Assembly (NCBI GenBank): GCA_016213105.1
Contig: JACRBN010000026.1
Location: forward strand, 372,001-436,000
Direction: 5' to 3'
DNA: 64,000 nucleotides
From: Chloroflexota bacterium
GTDB taxonomy: Bacteria; Chloroflexota; Anaerolineae; Anaerolineales; Villigracilaceae
Shown here: positions 1 to 7,569 of the stretch, piece by piece
How positions within the stretch are numbered: position 1 is the first letter of the stretch
How the letters are laid out: each line of letters opens with the position of its first letter
Translations under genes and position numbers: made by a program
The notes under the pieces: generated by a model
The model's database searches: none
What the model was told of the DNA's origin: nothing
What the model saw: the letters and a program-made list of their open reading frames with translations, nothing else

Positions 1-2
1 AA

Positions 3-314
3 CGCGAAGCCATGCAGGTCATCAATACCGCCCGCACCCAGACTCAAAGGGACAGCACGTATTTTCTATCCAATATGCTCAAACAGGAGAAACATTCCAA
101 GGAGGCGCTGGCCTTGTTGCTGTTCCAGGCTTTGGAAACCGCCGCAACCGACGAAAAAGGATACAAGGATTTCCCTCCCAAGGAAGTTCTGAACATGCTG
201 CAAAGTCTGCATCGCTGGCTGCTAACCGAGCACCAGGACTTTGAGCACAAGAAAAAGGCCCATAAGCTTGAGGGACATTCTGTACCCCCGGCAAACAAGG
301 AACCAAAGGCCTAG
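3..314 (+). CDS. Small acidic/basic hypothetical protein, probably the 3' part of a gene entering from the left edge
   Basis: The frame is open to the left edge. The first ATG is at 12, but no ribosome binding site precedes it, so this is probably the C-terminal end of a longer protein. The visible 100 residues are hydrophilic and predicted helical, with a Lys-rich tail, and have no membrane segment or motif I recognise. The stop codon abuts the start of the SPFH-like gene at 315, so the two are almost certainly co-transcribed. No function can be assigned. Confidence 0.55.
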   Translation, partial: REAMQVINTARTQTQRDSTYFLSNMLKQEKHSKEALALLLFQALETAATDEKGYKDFPPKEVLNMLQSLHRWLLTEHQDFEHKKKAHKLEGHSVPPANKEPKA

Positions 315-1649
315 GTGATGAATAAAACCGCGAACACCCCAAATTCCAAACCAGGGGTATTGTCCTATTTCTTCGATCATGTTTTTTTCGATGAAACGAT
401 AGCCATTCGGTTGATACGGTTTATGTTTATGCTCCTGGTCATTCTTGGCTGGGCCTTCCTTGCAACATTGTGGTTCGAGCAGGCAAGCAACTGGCAGGAA
501 ATTCTACGCGCAATGTCGCGACACCTGCTGGCCCCTTTTTCTGCAATGCTGGCCGCCTTCTTGATCGGCGCGCGGTACTTGCAGGATATTTATGAACTAC
601 CCGGTTACCTTGCAGCAGTTCATTATCTATATGCAAGTTTGTTCGATGGGCCGCCCTACCTGCCTCCATTCAGTGGCCTCTTTCTGCCCAATATGAACAT
701 TTCGGATGGAAAAGTCGACTCGGAAAGCACCGCAACCAGTTTGTTGGATCAAGTTGGCGGGCCTGGATGGATATCCGTTGGCAATGGGAACGCGGTATTG
801 CTCGAATCCCTGGAGGAGACGGGAGTGGTGGTTGGGGCGGGAACACATTACGTGCCTCGCAACCAGAGAGTTCAGGAAATTGTGAGCCTGGAGGATCAGG
901 TCTGGGTGTCCAAGCCAGTTGTTGCGACCACCAAGGATGGTATCGAGATCGCTGTCCGTGATTTTCAATTTGGATATCGAATTTGCGCCGATCATCGCGC
1001 CGGCAGCCTGATCCATCGCACAGCAGCCGAACCTTATCCGTTTTCGGCCCAGGCGGTGCGTGACATGGCCTATAATCGCAGCGTTCGCGTAGATGGAAAG
1101 CCATTACCCTGGAGTATAGCTGTCCAATTCCGTCTGGATGGAATTCTGACCGATTTCATCAACTCCAACGTGGTGGATGAGGTGATTGCCCCTGTTTCCG
1201 CGGACCCGCGAAAGATCATGCATCAACAATTATCCGACGAGAAACTTCGCGGCGGCATAAAGAATTTTTTGGGAACCGAGGTCATTTGGTTTAATGTGGG
1301 CCAATTTACCGTGCAAGATGAAAAAATCGACGGAGATATTAAACGGTACCGCAAGGATGTCTGGTTTGCCCATTGGGCTGGCAATACGGCAATGCTTTTG
1401 GCGCAGGGAAAGGCTGAGATAATATCGGAAGAAGAAGGCGGGCGTTCCCAAACCACGGTCAGTATGCTCGGAGGGATTGTTCAAGCACTGAAGGATGCCG
1501 GACTCGATAACGAGAAAATTGATGAAAACCTTTGGAACATCGTTTTGGCTCGGACCGCGCAGGTAATCGAGTCAATGACCTCCCTGTACGGTAAATGGGA
1601 TACAACTGAGCGCGATCAAGGAATGGGCAAGGATAAGCATGAGTCATAA
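315..1649 (+). CDS. SPFH/band-7-like membrane protein
   Basis: This 444-aa protein has two hydrophobic segments near the N-terminus (about residues 35-55 and 70-88) followed by a soluble region. Residues about 147-290 have the look of an SPFH/band-7 domain: a Gly-rich opening strand (GGPGWISVGNGNAVLLE), a segment on a pathway such as TTKDGIEIAVRDFQFGYRI, and alternating beta-strands. SPFH proteins form membrane-associated oligomeric scaffolds, often with a partner protease. The start ATGATG directly follows the upstream stop. Its 3' end overlaps the next gene by 11 bp, and that gene encodes a TPR protein with a LexA-like protease fold, so the pair probably works together. The SPFH call rests on pattern recognition alone and could be wrong. 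Confidence 0.5.
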   Translation: MMNKTANTPNSKPGVLSYFFDHVFFDETIAIRLIRFMFMLLVILGWAFLATLWFEQASNWQEILRAMSRHLLAPFSAMLAAFLIGARYLQDIYELPGYLAAVHYLYASLFDGPPYLPPFSGLFLPNMNISDGKVDSESTATSLLDQVGGPGWISVGNGNAVLLESLEETGVVVGAGTHYVPRNQRVQEIVSLEDQVWVSKPVVATTKDGIEIAVRDFQFGYRICADHRAGSLIHRTAAEPYPFSAQAVRDMAYNRSVRVDGKPLPWSIAVQFRLDGILTDFINSNVVDEVIAPVSADPRKIMHQQLSDEKLRGGIKNFLGTEVIWFNVGQFTVQDEKIDGDIKRYRKDVWFAHWAGNTAMLLAQGKAEIISEEEGGRSQTTVSMLGGIVQALKDAGLDNEKIDENLWNIVLARTAQVIESMTSLYGKWDTTERDQGMGKDKHES

Positions 1650-2733
1650 TAAGAAGAATGTAGACAGTTGGTTTGAGTATGCCCGTTCTGTGTGGCTGAC
1701 AAAAACAGGCAGTAGGCTGCAGTTTCGCTCCTCTGTTGAACAACTTATCAATAAGTTGCAAAAGTTGTCCGCGGACCACAAGAGGTTCGGGGAGGCATGG
1801 CATTATGTGGAAGAAATCGAGCAGTTACAAAGCCGCATCCGCCGTGATGATCGATTGTATCCCCGGGAGTTTCCAAATATGCTTTTGGAATGTGGGGTTG
1901 CAGCCTATAAAATGGGAAACTCGCGCGAAGCTGTGCGATTATTGTCGGGTTCAATAGGGTATTGTACAGATGATCATGACAAGGCGGTGGCCCGCTGGAT
2001 GTTGGGATGTGTATATTGGAATTTAGAAAATGAAGTTGAAGCGATTTCATCCTGGGAAAACAGCATGCAGGAGTTCAGTGAGCAAAGAAAGAAAATCGAC
2101 AAGATGTCTAGTGACGCAATTTGGTATTCGAATCAAATTGCCGTTATGGAACGCGCGATTCAGGGTGCCGTAAACAATAGAATTCCTCCCATGGCGCCTG
2201 GAGCCTCCGATATAAAGAATAAAGCGGCATGCAAAAATGGGAATCATACAATCAGTTTTCTCTCCGTGTTGGGTGAAATTCCCGCTGGCACACCGCGGAA
2301 TGTTGTTCCTGCTGCGGCCGAATTCCTGTTCACTGACCGTATCATGCTTGAGGACAGAGAGTATTGTGTTTCAAGTTTGGTTAGTGGAAACCGGGTGATC
2401 AATTTTTCGTATGGGCACCATTATTTTGCCCTGCGCGTGCGTGGAAACAGCATGAATCGATCCACACCATTCCCGATCGAGGATGGAAATTATGTGATTT
2501 TGCGGGCGCAAGATACTGCGGATCCAAACGACATTGTGGCGGCAGAGATTATTGGAATAGATGAGCGTGCCACCCTAAAACGACTTAGGAGGGAATCAAA
2601 AGGTTATTTTCTTGTTCCCGAGAGCAATGATCCAGAATTTCAGAACCCCATTTATCTTAACCAAAATTTCAGAGGTTTTAATGATGACTTTTATATTCGT
2701 GGCGTGGCCGTGGCAGTGTTGAAACCTTCATGA
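1639..2733 (+). CDS. TPR-like protein fused to a C-terminal LexA/CI-type S24 autoprotease domain
   Basis: This 364-aa protein has a helical N-terminal half (about residues 40-185) with TPR-like helix pairs. Its C-terminal domain matches the S24 (LexA/CI/UmuD) fold. The motif RGNSM carries the candidate nucleophile Ser271, and ATLKRL carries the general base Lys314; the 43-residue spacing equals that of phage CI. Upstream, GEIPAGTP supplies an Ala216-Gly217 pair where LexA-type proteins self-cleave. No helix-turn-helix is visible: the TPR region stands where the DNA-binding domain would be. The gene overlaps the SPFH-like gene upstream by 11 bp and the PHP gene downstream by 4 bp. The domain call is strong; the regulatory role is inferred. 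Confidence 0.75.
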   Translation: MSHNKKNVDSWFEYARSVWLTKTGSRLQFRSSVEQLINKLQKLSADHKRFGEAWHYVEEIEQLQSRIRRDDRLYPREFPNMLLECGVAAYKMGNSREAVRLLSGSIGYCTDDHDKAVARWMLGCVYWNLENEVEAISSWENSMQEFSEQRKKIDKMSSDAIWYSNQIAVMERAIQGAVNNRIPPMAPGASDIKNKAACKNGNHTISFLSVLGEIPAGTPRNVVPAAAEFLFTDRIMLEDREYCVSSLVSGNRVINFSYGHHYFALRVRGNSMNRSTPFPIEDGNYVILRAQDTADPNDIVAAEIIGIDERATLKRLRRESKGYFLVPESNDPEFQNPIYLNQNFRGFNDDFYIRGVAVAVLKPS

Positions 2734-3410
2734 ATTTGCCATCAATGTGGAAAGTCGAATTCCACTGCCACACCATCGCCTCGAAGGATTCCCTTACCCG
2801 CCCCGCGGACCTGGTCGCGGCGGCGCGCCGCAAGGGGTTGGAGCGTGTCATCGTGACCGATCACAATACCATCGCGGGGGCGCGGGCGGCGCAAGCCCTC
2901 GACCCTGAGTTGATCATCGTGGGCGAGGAGATTCTGACCACCCAGGGCGAGATCCTGGCGGCCTTTGTGACCGAGGAAATCCCGCCGTTCCTGTCGCCGC
3001 AGGAGACTCTCCGCCGCCTGCGGGAGCAGGGCGCCTTCATCAGCGTCTCGCATCCGTACGATGTGCGGCGGCATGGCTGGAAGGAAGCCGAATTGCTGGA
3101 GATCCTGCCGCTGGTGGATGCCATTGAGGTCTATAACTCGCGCTGTATGCAGCCTGCCTTCAATCGGAGGGCGCAGGCCTTCGCGCAGGCGCACAATGTC
3201 CCTGGTACGGTTGGCTCGGACGCGCACGCCGCCTTCGAACTGGGGCGGTCGCTCCTTGTTCTGGATCCGTTCGAGGGCGCGGATGGGTTGCGGCAGGTCA
3301 TCCGCCAGGGACGTCCAAAAACGCGCTGGTCGCCGCCGTGGGTACACCTGACATCCCGCTATGCCACCTTGCGCAAGAGATTGAAACCTGGGCTTGACAT
3401 GCCTTTTTAG
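2730..3410 (+). CDS. PHP-domain metal-dependent phosphoesterase
   Basis: The 226-aa protein has the full set of PHP metal ligands in order: FHCHT (His12, His14), TDHNT (Asp44, His45), GEEI (Glu66/67), SHP (His108) and GSDAH (Asp164, His166). Single-domain PHP proteins hydrolyse phosphate esters such as histidinol phosphate, nucleoside phosphates or short nucleic-acid ends; the substrate cannot be read from sequence. The start overlaps the previous stop as ATGA, so translation is coupled to the TPR-S24 gene. The 3' end contains a TTGACA (3394-3399) that may serve the downstream cold-shock gene. Family assignment is secure. Confidence 0.85.
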   Translation: MNLPSMWKVEFHCHTIASKDSLTRPADLVAAARRKGLERVIVTDHNTIAGARAAQALDPELIIVGEEILTTQGEILAAFVTEEIPPFLSPQETLRRLREQGAFISVSHPYDVRRHGWKEAELLEILPLVDAIEVYNSRCMQPAFNRRAQAFAQAHNVPGTVGSDAHAAFELGRSLLVLDPFEGADGLRQVIRQGRPKTRWSPPWVHLTSRYATLRKRLKPGLDMPF

Positions 3411-3498
3411 GCATGATACCCTTGCGTCCGTCGTGCCCGGGAAACCTGTGCTGGTTTGGGTTGTCGGGCAAATTTTATTCCCAGCAGGAGAAAGTAAG

Positions 3499-3711
3499 AT
3501 GGCAGAACGTTTTGTTGGAACCGTCAAGTGGTTCAATGCGACCAAGGGCTACGGCTTCATTGGACGCGATGGTGGTGATGATGTGTTCGTTCATTTCACT
3601 GCGATTCAGACCGATGGCTATCGCAAGTTGGAAGCCGAGCAGAAGGTGGAGTTCTCTGTTGAAGATGGGCCGAAGGGCCTGCAAGCCGCCAACGTGGTTC
3701 CTCTTTCGTAA
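3499..3711 (+). CDS. csp: Cold-shock domain protein
   Basis: The 70-aa protein is a single OB-fold cold-shock domain of typical length, with RNP1 (KGYGFI, residues 16-21) and RNP2 (VFVHF, 29-33). It binds single-stranded RNA or DNA and melts secondary structure. The ATG at 3499 is preceded by a purine-rich site (caggagaaag). The frame is open further upstream, but that part is not csp-like. A TTGACA at 3394 with a weak -10 around 3417 would give a leader of about 75 nt, as is common for csp mRNAs. A strong intrinsic terminator follows at 3734, so the gene is probably monocistronic. Confidence 0.93.
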   Translation: MAERFVGTVKWFNATKGYGFIGRDGGDDVFVHFTAIQTDGYRKLEAEQKVEFSVEDGPKGLQAANVVPLS

Positions 3712-3733
3712 GACTGGAAGGTTTTGCGAGCAG

Positions 3734-3766
3734 ACAGGGTTGCCGTGAGGCAGCCCTGTTTTTTTC
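3734..3766 (+). terminator. Intrinsic terminator of the cold-shock gene
   Basis: An 11-bp stem (acagggttgcc pairing with ggcagccctgt, one G-T pair) with loop gtga is followed directly by a run of T. Confidence 0.9.
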
Positions 3767-3803
3767 TTTCTGTTTTGTGAACTGCCGATGGGGGTAAATG
3801 ACC

Positions 3804-3809
3804 TATAAT
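3804..3809 (+). promoter_or_regulatory. Possible -10 box of the redox operon
   Basis: A perfect TATAAT lies 59 bp before the GTG start of the ferredoxin gene and after the csp terminator. No good -35 is visible at 16-18 bp. Confidence 0.35.
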
Positions 3810-3867
3810 TCCCTTGTGCAGGCCGTAACTTTTTTCCCGGGCGGGCGACTATTCTGTGGAGGCGCAA

Positions 3868-4134
3868 GTGTCTTTTATAAATGTATTTAAGTCTGATGCA
3901 AAACGTCATACTTCCCTGGCGTCGGGGCAGGTTGTGCCCGACCCGACCCGCTGTGTGCAGTGCGGGATCTGTTCCTATAATTGCCCGATCGGGATCGACG
4001 TGCGTGCGCACGCCTGGCGCAACGAACCCGTCAAGCACAGCGAGTGCCTGACCTGCGGCGAGTGCGTGGCGCGCTGTCCGCGCGGGGTGCTGCGCTTCGT
4101 GCAGACCGACCTGTTCAAGCGGAGGCCCGCATGA
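3868..4134 (+). CDS. 2x[4Fe-4S] ferredoxin-type protein
   Basis: The protein has 88 residues from the GTG at 3868, which I prefer over the in-frame GTG at 3856 because GGAGG sits 5 nt before it. Two cluster motifs are complete: Cys29/32/35/39 and Cys60/63/66/70, each CxxCxxCxxxCP. It should carry two [4Fe-4S] clusters and pass electrons to the flavoprotein encoded next, whose ATG overlaps this stop (ATGA). It opens a four-gene redox operon that ends in a multihaem cytochrome. Confidence 0.85.
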   Translation: MSFINVFKSDAKRHTSLASGQVVPDPTRCVQCGICSYNCPIGIDVRAHAWRNEPVKHSECLTCGECVARCPRGVLRFVQTDLFKRRPA

Positions 4135-5441
4135 AGTACGTCATCATCGGCTCGGGTGTGGCGGGGATGGCGGCCGTGGAGGCCATCCGCTCGGTGGATG
4201 GGGCGGGGGAGGTCGTCATGGTCAGCGAGGATCCGCACGGCTATTACTCGCGCCCGGGCCTGGCCTACTATCTGACGGGGGAACTGCTCGACAAGGCGCT
4301 GTACCTGCGCACCCGCGAGGACGCCAAAAAAATGAAACTGACCTTCCTCAATGCGCGCGTGACGCGCATCCTGCGCACCGAACATGCGTTGGAATTGGAT
4401 GGGAAATCGCGGCTGGCCTACGACAAATTGCTGATCGCCGTCGGTTCGCGCGCTGTGCGGCTCGAAGTGCCAGGCGCGAAACTGGAGGGCGTGGTCAAAC
4501 TCGATCACATGAATGACGCCAAAAATATCCTCAAACTGGCGAAGCGCGGCAGGACGGCCGTCGTGGTCGGTGGCGGGATCACTGCCCTTGAATTAACCGA
4601 AGGCTTGTTGGCGCGCGGCATGAAGGTGCATTACCTTTTGCGCGGCGACCGTTACTGGAGCAACGTGCTGGACCCGCGCGAGTCACAGATCGTGGAAAAG
4701 CGGCTGAAGGAGGAAGGGGTGACCCTGCATCATCACGCAGAGCTGGTCGGGATTCTGGAAAAAAACGGCAAGGTCGGTGGAATCCGCCTTGAGGATGGGC
4801 ACACGCTCCCATGCGACCTGGTGGCCTATGCCATCGGCATCCAACCCTGCCTGGATCTTGTGAAGGATACCGGTCTTGCGCTCGATCGCGGCGTCCTGGT
4901 GGATGAGCGCCTGCAAACCAATGATCCCGATATTTATGCGGCCGGTGACGTGGCCCAGGCTTTTGATCCACTCTCGGGCCGCTCGGTGCTGGATAGTTTG
5001 TGGAATCCCGCGCGCGAGCAGGGACACACGGCGGGCTTGAACATGGCGGGACGCAGGACCGCTTATCTCAAATCTGCGCCGTTCAACGTGACGCGCCTGG
5101 CGGGCCTGACCACGACCATCATCGGGGCGGTGGGACACGGCAAGGATGAAGATGTGCTCGGCATTGCGCGCGGCGACAGTGAGACCTGGCGCGACCTGCC
5201 CGATGCCATCGTGGCGCAGAGCGGATTCGACGTCAATCACATGCGCCTGTTGATCGGCGAGAAGACCCTGATCGGCGCGGTCGTCATGGGCGATCAGACT
5301 CTTTCCTGGCCCCTGCAAAAGATGGTCGCGGGCGGTGCGGATATTTCGCCCATCCGCGAAAAGTTGATGCTGCCAGACGCCCCCATCGCAGACCTGATCG
5401 CGGATTTCTGGCTGGGGTGGAGAAAACAGGTCGCATTGTAA
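4131..5441 (+). CDS. FAD/NAD(P)-dependent oxidoreductase of the pyridine nucleotide-disulfide family
   Basis: The 436-aa protein has an N-terminal FAD dinucleotide-binding motif (GSGVAG, residues 7-12), a second Rossmann motif for NAD(P)H (VVVGGGITALE, about residue 145) and the FAD-contacting AAGDVAQ near residue 270. The layout matches NADH:rubredoxin and nitrite-reductase-type FAD reductases. No redox-active CxxxxC pair is visible after the first motif, so a disulfide reductase is unlikely. Translational coupling to the upstream ferredoxin suggests electron exchange between the two, with the membrane b-type and multihaem c-type proteins downstream as the exit or entry route. The electron-flow direction is inference. 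Confidence 0.85.
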   Translation: MKYVIIGSGVAGMAAVEAIRSVDGAGEVVMVSEDPHGYYSRPGLAYYLTGELLDKALYLRTREDAKKMKLTFLNARVTRILRTEHALELDGKSRLAYDKLLIAVGSRAVRLEVPGAKLEGVVKLDHMNDAKNILKLAKRGRTAVVVGGGITALELTEGLLARGMKVHYLLRGDRYWSNVLDPRESQIVEKRLKEEGVTLHHHAELVGILEKNGKVGGIRLEDGHTLPCDLVAYAIGIQPCLDLVKDTGLALDRGVLVDERLQTNDPDIYAAGDVAQAFDPLSGRSVLDSLWNPAREQGHTAGLNMAGRRTAYLKSAPFNVTRLAGLTTTIIGAVGHGKDEDVLGIARGDSETWRDLPDAIVAQSGFDVNHMRLLIGEKTLIGAVVMGDQTLSWPLQKMVAGGADISPIREKLMLPDAPIADLIADFWLGWRKQVAL

Positions 5442-5493
5442 GGAATCTTGGGGCGGAAACCGAACCATAAAACTGTAACTGGAGAGGGCACTT

Positions 5494-6048
5494 ATGCTTC
5501 GAGGCGGTCGGGAACTTTGGATGGCGTTTTTGGCGGGGATTCTCATCACAGGTTTGTATGCGGCGGTGGCGTTTTTCACGCGGAAAATTCCCGCGGCGGG
5601 AGAACTTTTCGGTCACGCGTTGGGCATCTTCGGTTTCATCCTGATGTTGATGACCGAGGTCCTGTACAGCCTGCGCAAACGTACCCGCAGCGCGCACTGG
5701 GGCAGGATGTCGGGCTGGCTGCAATTTCACATCTTCACGGGGCTGGTGGGGCCTTTCATGGTGCTGCTGCATACCTCGTGGAAGTTCAACGGGCTGGCAG
5801 GGGCGACCACCCTGCTGACCCTCATCATCGTGGTCAGCGGTTTTATCGGGCGCTACATCTACACGCGCATTCCGCGCACGCTGGACGGGCTGGAGATCGA
5901 GGGCACGCTCTCCGAGGCGGCGCTGCGACAGGCGCGGCGGCTGATGGCGCTCTGGCACACCATTCACATCCCGATTGGCATGGCCTTGTTCATCTCCGCT
6001 TTTGTGCATGTGGGCGCGGCGCTGTATTACGCCACGCTGCTGAAGTAG
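5494..6048 (+). CDS. Polytopic membrane protein, cytochrome b-like (putative haem-binding)
   Basis: The 184-aa protein has five predicted membrane helices (about 10-28, 38-60, 75-96, 104-124, 153-179). Histidines in or near helices (His79, His93, His155, His158, His172) are placed as in di-haem cytochrome b or ferric-reductase-like bundles. A good ribosome binding site (ggagagg) precedes the ATG. It lies between a soluble FAD oxidoreductase and an extracytoplasmic multihaem cytochrome, which is where a quinol- or haem-linked membrane relay would be expected. Haem binding is inferred, not shown. Confidence 0.65.
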   Translation: MLRGGRELWMAFLAGILITGLYAAVAFFTRKIPAAGELFGHALGIFGFILMLMTEVLYSLRKRTRSAHWGRMSGWLQFHIFTGLVGPFMVLLHTSWKFNGLAGATTLLTLIIVVSGFIGRYIYTRIPRTLDGLEIEGTLSEAALRQARRLMALWHTIHIPIGMALFISAFVHVGAALYYATLLK

Positions 6049-6057
6049 GAGGCCGCC

Positions 6058-7494
6058 ATGCACAACAATCGCTTTGGGTGTTTGACCGGCACAGGCATCA
6101 TCGCCGCTATCCTGACCATTTCCGCGATCCTGGGCTTTGCCTTCTTCAGCGGCAATCTCATGTTCTCGCCTGGCGCGTTGAATGCCCAGCCTGGCGAAGA
6201 GACCCTGGGCGGCGTGACCTCGCACGCGCAGATCATGGATTGCTCCGCCTGCCACGCGGGACTCCGGCCGTCCGACCACATGGCTGACCATTGCGTCACC
6301 TGTCACACCGAGATCGCCGCGCAGATGCTCGATGTGGCGAAGTTGCATGGCTTGATCACGCAGAGGAATTCCGCGCTGGCCTGCCGCGACTGTCATCCCG
6401 AACACCGCGGATCTTCCGCCGCGTTGACCGAATTGGGCGCGAACGCCTTCCCGCACGAGACGCTGGGATTTTCCCTGAACGGACATCAGCGCACCTCCGC
6501 CAATCAATCCTTTACCTGCGCCGACTGCCATCAGGGCGACATCACCAACTTTACTGTCGACACCTGCGACAGTTGCCATCGCCAAATGGACGCGGTCTTC
6601 GCCCAGGCCCACAGCATCTCCTACGGGACGGCCTGCCTCGGCTGCCACGACGGGGTGGACCGCTTTGGGAAAGGCTTCAGTCACGCGGGCTTCACCTTTA
6701 AGGCCGAAGGCGGACACGCGGATGTGGCCTGCGTCAAATGCCACGTGGACGCGCGCGCCCTGGCCGACTTCCCGAATGCGCCGCAGGATTGTTATGCCTG
6801 TCATCGCGTGGACGATGAGCACGGCGGTTCCTTCGGCACGAGTTGTGAACAGTGCCACAGGCCGACCACCTGGAAGGATGCCACCTTCGATCACAACCTC
6901 TCGGCTTTTAAACTCGAAGGCGAGCATGCCGAAGTGGCCTGTGAAAAATGTCATGTGAACAATATCTTCAAGGGCACATCGACCGAATGTTATTCCTGTC
7001 ATCAAGGCGATGATGAGCACAACGGCGAGTTTGGCACGGACTGCGCCGCCTGCCATACCCCGGCGAATTGGGAGGGCGCCACCTTTGACCATAGCCGTTC
7101 CACCTTCCCGCTGACGGGTGCGCACATAAGCGTGAAATGCGAGCAATGCCACACGAACGGACAGTTCAAGGGCCTGGCCTCCACCTGTGTCTCCTGTCAT
7201 GCGGAGCCTGTCGAGCATGCGGGTCAATTCGGCACCGAGTGCGCCGCCTGTCACAGCACCTCGGCCTGGACGCCGGCTGAATTCAATGGCAAACACACCT
7301 TCCCGCTGAATCATGGGGAAGGCGGGACCGTGTCCTGCGCCACCTGTCATCCCGTCAGTTACAGCGCATATACCTGCTACGGCTGTCACGAGCACGAAGA
7401 ATCGCGCATTCGCTCGAAGCACCTGGAGGAGGGCATCCCCAACTTCCAGAATTGCATGGAGTGTCACGCGGACGGCCGCGAACACGACGACTAG
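6058..7494 (+). CDS. Octadecahaem c-type cytochrome, membrane-anchored
   Basis: The 478-aa protein has an uncleaved-looking N-terminal membrane anchor (about residues 9-31) and then 18 CxxCH haem-attachment motifs, counted directly. The C-terminal half is built from repeats of about 60 residues with the pattern EH.G.FGT.C..CH....W..A.F.H....F.L.G.H..V.C..CH, resembling cytochrome c3/c7-type modules. It would sit on the outer face of the cytoplasmic membrane and act as a multi-electron wire or reservoir. It starts 9 bp after the cytochrome b-like gene. The terminal acceptor cannot be told from sequence. Confidence 0.92.
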   Translation: MHNNRFGCLTGTGIIAAILTISAILGFAFFSGNLMFSPGALNAQPGEETLGGVTSHAQIMDCSACHAGLRPSDHMADHCVTCHTEIAAQMLDVAKLHGLITQRNSALACRDCHPEHRGSSAALTELGANAFPHETLGFSLNGHQRTSANQSFTCADCHQGDITNFTVDTCDSCHRQMDAVFAQAHSISYGTACLGCHDGVDRFGKGFSHAGFTFKAEGGHADVACVKCHVDARALADFPNAPQDCYACHRVDDEHGGSFGTSCEQCHRPTTWKDATFDHNLSAFKLEGEHAEVACEKCHVNNIFKGTSTECYSCHQGDDEHNGEFGTDCAACHTPANWEGATFDHSRSTFPLTGAHISVKCEQCHTNGQFKGLASTCVSCHAEPVEHAGQFGTECAACHSTSAWTPAEFNGKHTFPLNHGEGGTVSCATCHPVSYSAYTCYGCHEHEESRIRSKHLEEGIPNFQNCMECHADGREHDD

Positions 7495-7517
7495 GCGCGA
7501 ATCAGCTTCGTTAAACG

Positions 7518-7556
7518 GAAACAGGCCCGAAGTCCACTGGATCTCGGGCCTGTTTC
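7518..7556. terminator. Bidirectional hairpin between convergent genes
   Basis: A 13-bp perfect stem (gaaacaggcccga with its complement) separates the cytochrome gene from the convergent MFS gene. The T tract is short. Confidence 0.6.
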
Positions 7557-7569
7557 GCTGTGAGGAGAA

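Noticed and set aside
5284-7485. 733-codon open frame on the minus strand
   Set aside because: It is antisense to the cytochrome operon. The composition is an artefact of GC-rich codons; the plus-strand genes have clear motifs.
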